The notes beneath the pieces are model-generated. The model was not told where the DNA came from and ran no database searches. It worked only from the letters and a program-made list of their open reading frames with translations. The position numbers were made by a program, and so were the translations under genes. Positions 60,701 to 64,000 of a stretch of DNA of 64,000 bases are shown here, piece after piece (position 1 is the stretch's first letter; each line of letters opens with the position of its first letter). The stretch is from Lewinellaceae bacterium (GTDB lineage: Bacteria; Bacteroidota; Bacteroidia; Chitinophagales; Saprospiraceae), in contig JACJYA010000003.1 in the NCBI GenBank assembly GCA_020636315.1, positions 248,001-312,000 of the forward strand, given 5' to 3'.

Positions 60701-63174
60701 TCATACGGCCCTATGCCTCCGTTAATGCTCAGAGTAGCCTGTCCATCCGACAGGCCATTACAGCTCACCGCACTTATGGCCCGGATAACCTCAAGAGAGT
60801 CCGGCTGGCCCACAACTACCTGCAGCGAAGCAGGGCACCCGGCATCATCGACCACCTGCACCTGGTAGGTATCTGCCGGCAGCCCGGTAAAAATGCCTGT
60901 CAGGTTGGATTGCCCGTTGACGATAAACTGGTATGGAGCAACCCCGCCGCTTGCGGAAAGTGTGATACCCCCATCCGCGCTTCCAAAACAGGAAGCTTCA
61001 GTAACTGAAACGGCCTGGGCTGACGGGGGTACGCAGTCGGGGGTCATGCACTCTATGTCTGAAATAAGGCTTCCGCATTGGCCTATGGCCCGCACCTGAA
61101 AATGGACAGTAGTTGACAAGGGCAGGCCGCTCACCGTATGTTCATTGGTGCCATTGGCGGGCATCCATCCGGCATTGTCGATATTTACCTCGTACCCCAT
61201 TGCCCCGGGAACACCCGGCCAGGCCACAGTAATACTGTTATCCGTCACCGCAGCACAGGAAAGCTGAGGAGCTTCAAGTTCAGACAAGACTTCAATGGCA
61301 ATGGAATCGTATGTTGTGCAACCATAAGAATCTATGGCCTCCAGGGTGAAATTGGTAGTGGTATCCGGATTGGCAAGAACGCTGGAGCAGTCCTGACAAC
61401 TGAGCCCATCTGCCGGTTGCCAGCTGTAACCGATCTCGTACAGTGGGGTAAAAGTAATAGACCACCGGTTCAGGACCGGGGTATCGGCAAAGAACTTATC
61501 AAATACAGCCAACTGCCAGGTGCCGTTGACCGGGCTGTCATCGCCGTAGAGATCCTCCCAAACTCCTTCCGGAGCAAATTCTCCGGTAAAGGGCTGGTCT
61601 GCAGCGCCAAGGCTGGTAATGGGCGTGGTTGCATCCGGCGTGAAGCAGGTGCCAATAAAATTATCTCCGGCATTGCCGATATCGGTTACCAGCTCCATAA
61701 ACTGCCCGCCGGGAGAGATCAGGTAGATCCGCAGGTCATCTACCCAGGTGGTCTGTAAGTCTTCGATACAAACCGAGCGGATGACCCCCGGCCCCAGAGT
61801 GGGAGGCAGAACGCCAAACACCTCAATATCAGAATACAAGGTTACATTATGAGGACTGATGACAAGAGGATCCTGGTTGTAAAAGGTTGGCGGCGGCGGA
61901 AGAGGCACGTTGACCGTTCCGTCCAGCATTACCTGCTCGCCGCGGCAGATGGAAGTATCCGGTTGAAGTTCCGGCGGCAACAACACGTTTTCTTTAATAG
62001 GGACAATTATGGTATCCCGGTTACAGGGGTCCCGTTGAACGTCAATGACCAGGGTTTCCGTCCCTTCAGCCAGCCCGTCTTCAATGGCGACAATGGGAAT
62101 GGAAAGCACGCTGTCGCCGGCAGGTATGAACAGATCAGGCGGAATATACTCATAATCCACTCCATTCTCGGCGGTACCCAGCAGGTGATAATCAATGGGG
62201 TAATCAGATTCGGTGGGTACGGGAAGGGAGAAGATCAGTTCGCCGGCGGTACAACCTTCCGCCACTGAGCCATCCAGGCTGACGGTAGCCGCTTCCACAT
62301 CGAGTGAACCGGTGCCGAAGCTCTTTGCCTCCAGGAAAACCCCGGAATCGAAGAAGTCATCGGCCACATCACAGATCACCAGCTTTATGGTATAAGTACT
62401 ACAGGGATAGACCAAAGCTTCCGCGGTAAAAACATCGGTGAAACCATCATATACCGGCCGGTTGGTGCTGCCATTGTTGTTATTGTAGTACTGGGAATAA
62501 GCCAGAGATCCATTTGGGGGCGTGCAGTTTACAAGCATTCCGTTATTACCCACTGTTCCGGAATTCACATTATTGATCGCCACCGGCAGGTTCGTTTCAG
62601 GGATAAGCGCAATGTTCTCTGCATTATTTGAAAAAGGGCCATTGATGCCCGGGCCGCTGATAAAGAAACCAAAAACATCATTAAATTCCGAACAGACGTA
62701 TTCAGGATATTCCTCCGAAGCAAAAACATAGCGAAAGCGCAAAGTGTCGGAAATCGGAATAAAAGTAATGGTATAAGCTACCAAATCATTGATATCGTTG
62801 GTGCCGGAAAGAGCGGCCATATCCGGGTCATTTGCCAGGCCGGAAACCGGCTCACTGGCCTGAGCCCCCCCCGGAGAATCAACACCTACCTGCCCCGGAA
62901 CGGTGACAGCGGCTCCGGAGGACATGACAATCCCCCGGTCCAGGCCGATCTCATCGTCACCATGCTGAAAAAAACCCACGGCGGAAGGAGACCCCTGGAA
63001 TTGCACATCGAGCACTTCCACACCTTCACCGAGAAAAATATTTGTGATCAGGTTTTCAGGAGTAATGGGAGGAGCGTTGTTCACTTCCAGAGGCTGCCCC
63101 GGCAATAAAGCCGGCAAGGCCAGCAGGGCCATGAACAAAAAAAGTTTCCAATCTGTTTGTAGGCCTGTATTCAT
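57730..63174 (-). CDS. Giant SprB-repeat surface adhesin with choice-of-anchor L, P-domain and T9SS type B tail
   Basis: The product has 1814 residues, with signal peptide ending near LPGQPLE. The N-terminal choice-of-anchor L domain (about 30-290) has VGFFQHGDDEIGLDRGIVMS and FRYVFASEEYPEYVCSEFND. A Calx-beta-like domain (about 295-390), a proprotein-convertase P-domain (about 430-580, SVCIEDLQTTWVDDLRIYLI) and a fibronectin III domain (about 625-700) follow. Then come 12 SprB repeats of about 74 residues (about 718-1628), each with C-x-G-x-x-DG at the start and an x-DxxGC ending. The end is the gliding-motility-type C-terminal domain (RPVFVPTGFTPNGDGSNDKL), a T9SS type B signal. It is exported by T9SS to the cell surface, as SprB-like adhesins are, and may act in adhesion or gliding. 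No catalytic motif is visible. Confidence 0.95.
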   Translation of the reverse strand: MNTGLQTDWKLFLFMALLALPALLPGQPLEVNNAPPITPENLITNIFLGEGVEVLDVQFQGSPSAVGFFQHGDDEIGLDRGIVMSSGAAVTVPGQVGVDSPGGAQASEPVSGLANDPDMAALSGTNDINDLVAYTITFIPISDTLRFRYVFASEEYPEYVCSEFNDVFGFFISGPGINGPFSNNAENIALIPETNLPVAINNVNSGTVGNNGMLVNCTPPNGSLAYSQYYNNNNGSTNRPVYDGFTDVFTAEALVYPCSTYTIKLVICDVADDFFDSGVFLEAKSFGTGSLDVEAATVSLDGSVAEGCTAGELIFSLPVPTESDYPIDYHLLGTAENGVDYEYIPPDLFIPAGDSVLSIPIVAIEDGLAEGTETLVIDVQRDPCNRDTIIVPIKENVLLPPELQPDTSICRGEQVMLDGTVNVPLPPPPTFYNQDPLVISPHNVTLYSDIEVFGVLPPTLGPGVIRSVCIEDLQTTWVDDLRIYLISPGGQFMELVTDIGNAGDNFIGTCFTPDATTPITSLGAADQPFTGEFAPEGVWEDLYGDDSPVNGTWQLAVFDKFFADTPVLNRWSITFTPLYEIGYSWQPADGLSCQDCSSVLANPDTTTNFTLEAIDSYGCTTYDSIAIEVLSELEAPQLSCAAVTDNSITVAWPGVPGAMGYEVNIDNAGWMPANGTNEHTVSGLPLSTTVHFQVRAIGQCGSLISDIECMTPDCVPPSAQAVSVTEASCFGSADGGITLSASGGVAPYQFIVNGQSNLTGIFTGLPADTYQVQVVDDAGCPASLQVVVGQPDSLEVIRAISAVSCNGLSDGQATLSINGGIGPYDFNWSDGQTDSVATGLSAGIYQLQLTDANSCSYSYELEVLEPEPLTLEVMTDSVRCAGAANGTAAVIASGGVGGYSYDFGAGVIVGTSPGQAVGLLAGSYEVTVSDGNGCEEAASFLIEEPLPLQAQFAVADASCADSATASVSAMVSGGTGSYSYSWRDTSMSVIGLGPGLSGIAAGQYVLEITDANGCILEEEAMVGEPEPLDYFLDVQPASCPGVADGSAGLLLSGGEPGYSYNWNDIGVGPSARTGLAAGNYTVTVTDLNGCSLEIQLQVDSPQPIALEFSSVPASCTGISDGMATVVPSGGAGGYSYLWENGQNAPTATGLPPGQVSVVVSDANGCQANGMTEIGEAVPVSVEVAGDGPSCNGGGDGMATATATGGTGTYTYIWSNGQSGPSVSGLAAGAHFVTVTDGNGCIEMDTILLEEPEALENTFSTQAATCNPQPDGSAFASVQGGTPPYSYSWSDGQSQATAQNLEMGTYMLTVADAEGCVLLDTVLVDGIPAISLALEKQDVSCNGGADGSVTAVVSGGSGNYSFDWSHGAPSGPQAVNLVAGVYSLTVMDGLGCTAMASVTVGEPAAIQLETVAGRVSCSGDMDGTLSLSISGGMAPYNILWSTGETGLELEGLGVGAYSVTVTDANGCRATRTDQVLEASPIDVSLEIEAVKCYGESDGSVQVQASGGLPPFVYHWPDGSTGSVLDNLAAGSYALSITDAAGCEVVEELEVGQPGLPLQATVAPFDVSCFGKHDGRIEIETTGGTPFYRYSLDGEFFSGSNIFIGLEPGLYTVQARDYNGCTFRSEPVRIGEPGPIVVELGETLPVNFGESVQLQPEITGGAGMLGYSWEPADSSLLSCFDCREPLATVTTQVSLRLVVTDEKGCEGEDIVNVYPEKVRPVFVPTGFTPNGDGSNDKLLVHAKEDIEIRIRYFRVYDRWGELVFTANEFKPNDVDYGWDGTFRGQPVSGGVYIWHLGVEFIDGYREEFTGHTTLIR

Positions 63175-63259
63175 GAAGTTAGGATTGACTATTGAGCGAT
63201 CTTTTGACGGCCTTTTATGGCCTGGCAGGGAAGCTTTTTGTAATTCTGTGCCTGATCAG

Positions 63260-63267
63260 CAAAGATA
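63260..63267 (-). promoter_or_regulatory. Bacteroidota -7 box of the SprB gene (TATCTTTG)
   Basis: Exact TAnnTTTG match on the minus strand, 86 bases upstream of the SprB gene start. No good TTG at -33, so moderate confidence. Confidence 0.5.
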
Positions 63268-63493
63268 AACCTTCTTTTTATCCGTTGGCTGTTCGCAGAT
63301 TAAAATTAGGAGCTTCGTCGAAAAAAGTATATTATAAACCGGCAAAACAACCACCTTTGTTCGTCGCCTTACATTCCCGGGTATATTCAACATGGAAAAT
63401 GCCGGCGAAAACGGAAATACCAAAAATGATGTCCGTTTTTCCCCGGAAAGCCCTCTTTGATCTAATTTATTACCGCGTCCACCTTTTGAAAGG

Positions 63494-63501
63494 TAACTTT
63501 G
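63494..63501 (+). promoter_or_regulatory. Bacteroidota -7 box of sppA (TAACTTTG)
   Basis: Exact TAnnTTTG match 25 bases upstream of the sppA start. The -33 side is not a clear TTG at the standard spacing. Confidence 0.55.
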
Positions 63502-63525
63502 CAGCACAAAAACTTAACACATAAA

Positions 63526-64000
63526 ATGGGACAATTCTTTAAGTTCTTACTCGCTTCTTGTCTCGGTATTTTCATCGCATTTTTCTTATTTGTCGGTATC
63601 AGCGGCCTGGTGATCAGCAGGATTGCCAAACAGGCTGATAAGCCAAAAGAAATAAAACCGAATACCGTCCTGCATCTGACTTTTGACAACCCCATCCCCG
63701 AACAGACCAACAACCTGGAACTCGACCCTTTTGACCTCAGCAAGAGGAAAATACTGGGCCTCAAAGAAATACTCCAGACGTTGGAGCGGGCAAAAAAGGA
63801 CGATAACATCAAAGGCGTTTTTCTGGAGGTGGATGGCCTGGCCAGTGGCGGCCTGGCAACCTCCGCTGTTGTCCGCCATGCCTTACTTGACTTCAGGGAA
63901 AGCGGCAAGTTCATCATTGCGTATTCCAAATACTACACGCAGGGAGCTTATTACCTGGCCAGCAGTGCTGACCAGATAATCGTCAACCCGCTGGGCATGG
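63526..64000 (+). CDS. sppA: Signal peptide peptidase SppA, S49 family (3' end missing)
   Basis: The frame runs from ATG 63526 to the window end (158 codons seen). The N-terminus has a membrane helix (FKFLLASCLGIFIAFFLFVG). VLHLTFDNPIPEQTNNLELD, LGLKEILQTLERAKKDDNIK and GVFLEVDGLASGGLATSAVV match the 67-kDa type, including the region around KFIIAYSKYYTQGAYYLASS before the second, catalytic half. It degrades cleaved signal peptides in the inner membrane. The catalytic Ser is expected beyond the window. Confidence 0.9.
   Translation, partial: MGQFFKFLLASCLGIFIAFFLFVGISGLVISRIAKQADKPKEIKPNTVLHLTFDNPIPEQTNNLELDPFDLSKRKILGLKEILQTLERAKKDDNIKGVFLEVDGLASGGLATSAVVRHALLDFRESGKFIIAYSKYYTQGAYYLASSADQIIVNPLGM

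Larger units (their letters stand above)
63175..63525. other. Divergent promoter region between the SprB gene and sppA
   Basis: 351 bases with no gene, holding a -7 box on each strand (63260-63267 minus, 63494-63501 plus). The region between is AT-rich, with no further structure that I can support. Confidence 0.6.

Noticed and set aside
58280..61030. Regular about 220-bp spacing suggesting a CRISPR or tandem DNA repeat
   Set aside because: The periodicity is that of protein SprB repeats; the DNA of the units has diverged and there are no short identical repeats with spacers.

Overview
The window looks like chromosome of a Bacteroidota member, most likely a Saprospiraceae-type (Lewinella/Haliscomenobacter-like) marine or freshwater bacterium. 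The evidence is a SusC/SusD pair, several proteins with type IX secretion (T9SS) C-terminal sorting domains, a giant protein with 12 SprB repeats and a gliding-type C-terminus, Bacteroidota-style promoters (TTG - about 20 nt - TAnnTTTG), a DUF5777/cytochrome pair and an EAD11-like domain. There are no rRNA or tRNA genes, no insertion sequences, no prophage and no CRISPR arrays that I can see.

Layout. (1) 1-14677: a probable phosphonate-utilisation locus. A rightward run carries SusC (cut by the window start), SusD, two secreted metallophosphoesterases, a PbfA-type ammonia-lyase, a secreted alkaline-phosphatase-superfamily enzyme and a TIGR03364-type FAD oxidase. It meets a leftward operon of a phosphonatase-like HAD hydrolase, an XRE-cupin regulator and a DUF5690 MFS-like carrier. 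No PhnW transaminase, ABC transporter or C-P lyase is visible. The leftward operon is preceded by two copies of a 21-bp near-palindrome in opposite orientation (14732-14850). (2) 14873-18384: a DUF5777/c-type-cytochrome pair, then a membrane plus coiled-coil pair resembling PspA/ESCRT-III. (3) 18540-26351: sbcC, sbcD, a NamZ-type muramidase lipoprotein and a DEDDh-exonuclease/GIY-YIG fusion. (4) 26562-37507: a small lipoprotein, an M43 metalloprotease with T9SS tail, pyrF with a leftover T9SS tail stuck to its end, pabB and a pabC-like gene, an ATP-grasp-like protein, an MscS channel and fhs. (5) 37934-39301: a structured RNA leader, a cold-shock protein and three small proteins. (6) 39323-52568: a secreted esterase, an ECF sigma/beta-barrel operon, yceI and marR, proC, an EAD11-TM-TPR protein, rmuC, an uncharacterised helical protein, a secreted EF-hand/dockerin-like protein and a 34-residue membrane peptide. 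(7) 52591-64000: an acyltransferase, a second ECF sigma with a membrane partner, an isoaspartyl peptidase lipoprotein, the SprB-repeat giant and the start of sppA.

How the genes work together. In the first locus I infer that large or esterified aminoethylphosphonates are trimmed outside or in the periplasm by the phosphoesterases, imported by SusCD and DUF5690, and converted to phosphonoacetaldehyde by the FAD oxidase (from AEP or N-methyl-AEP) and by PbfA (from 1-hydroxy-AEP). The HAD hydrolase would then cleave that to acetaldehyde and phosphate. Family assignments are by motif and remembered family likeness; no database search was run.
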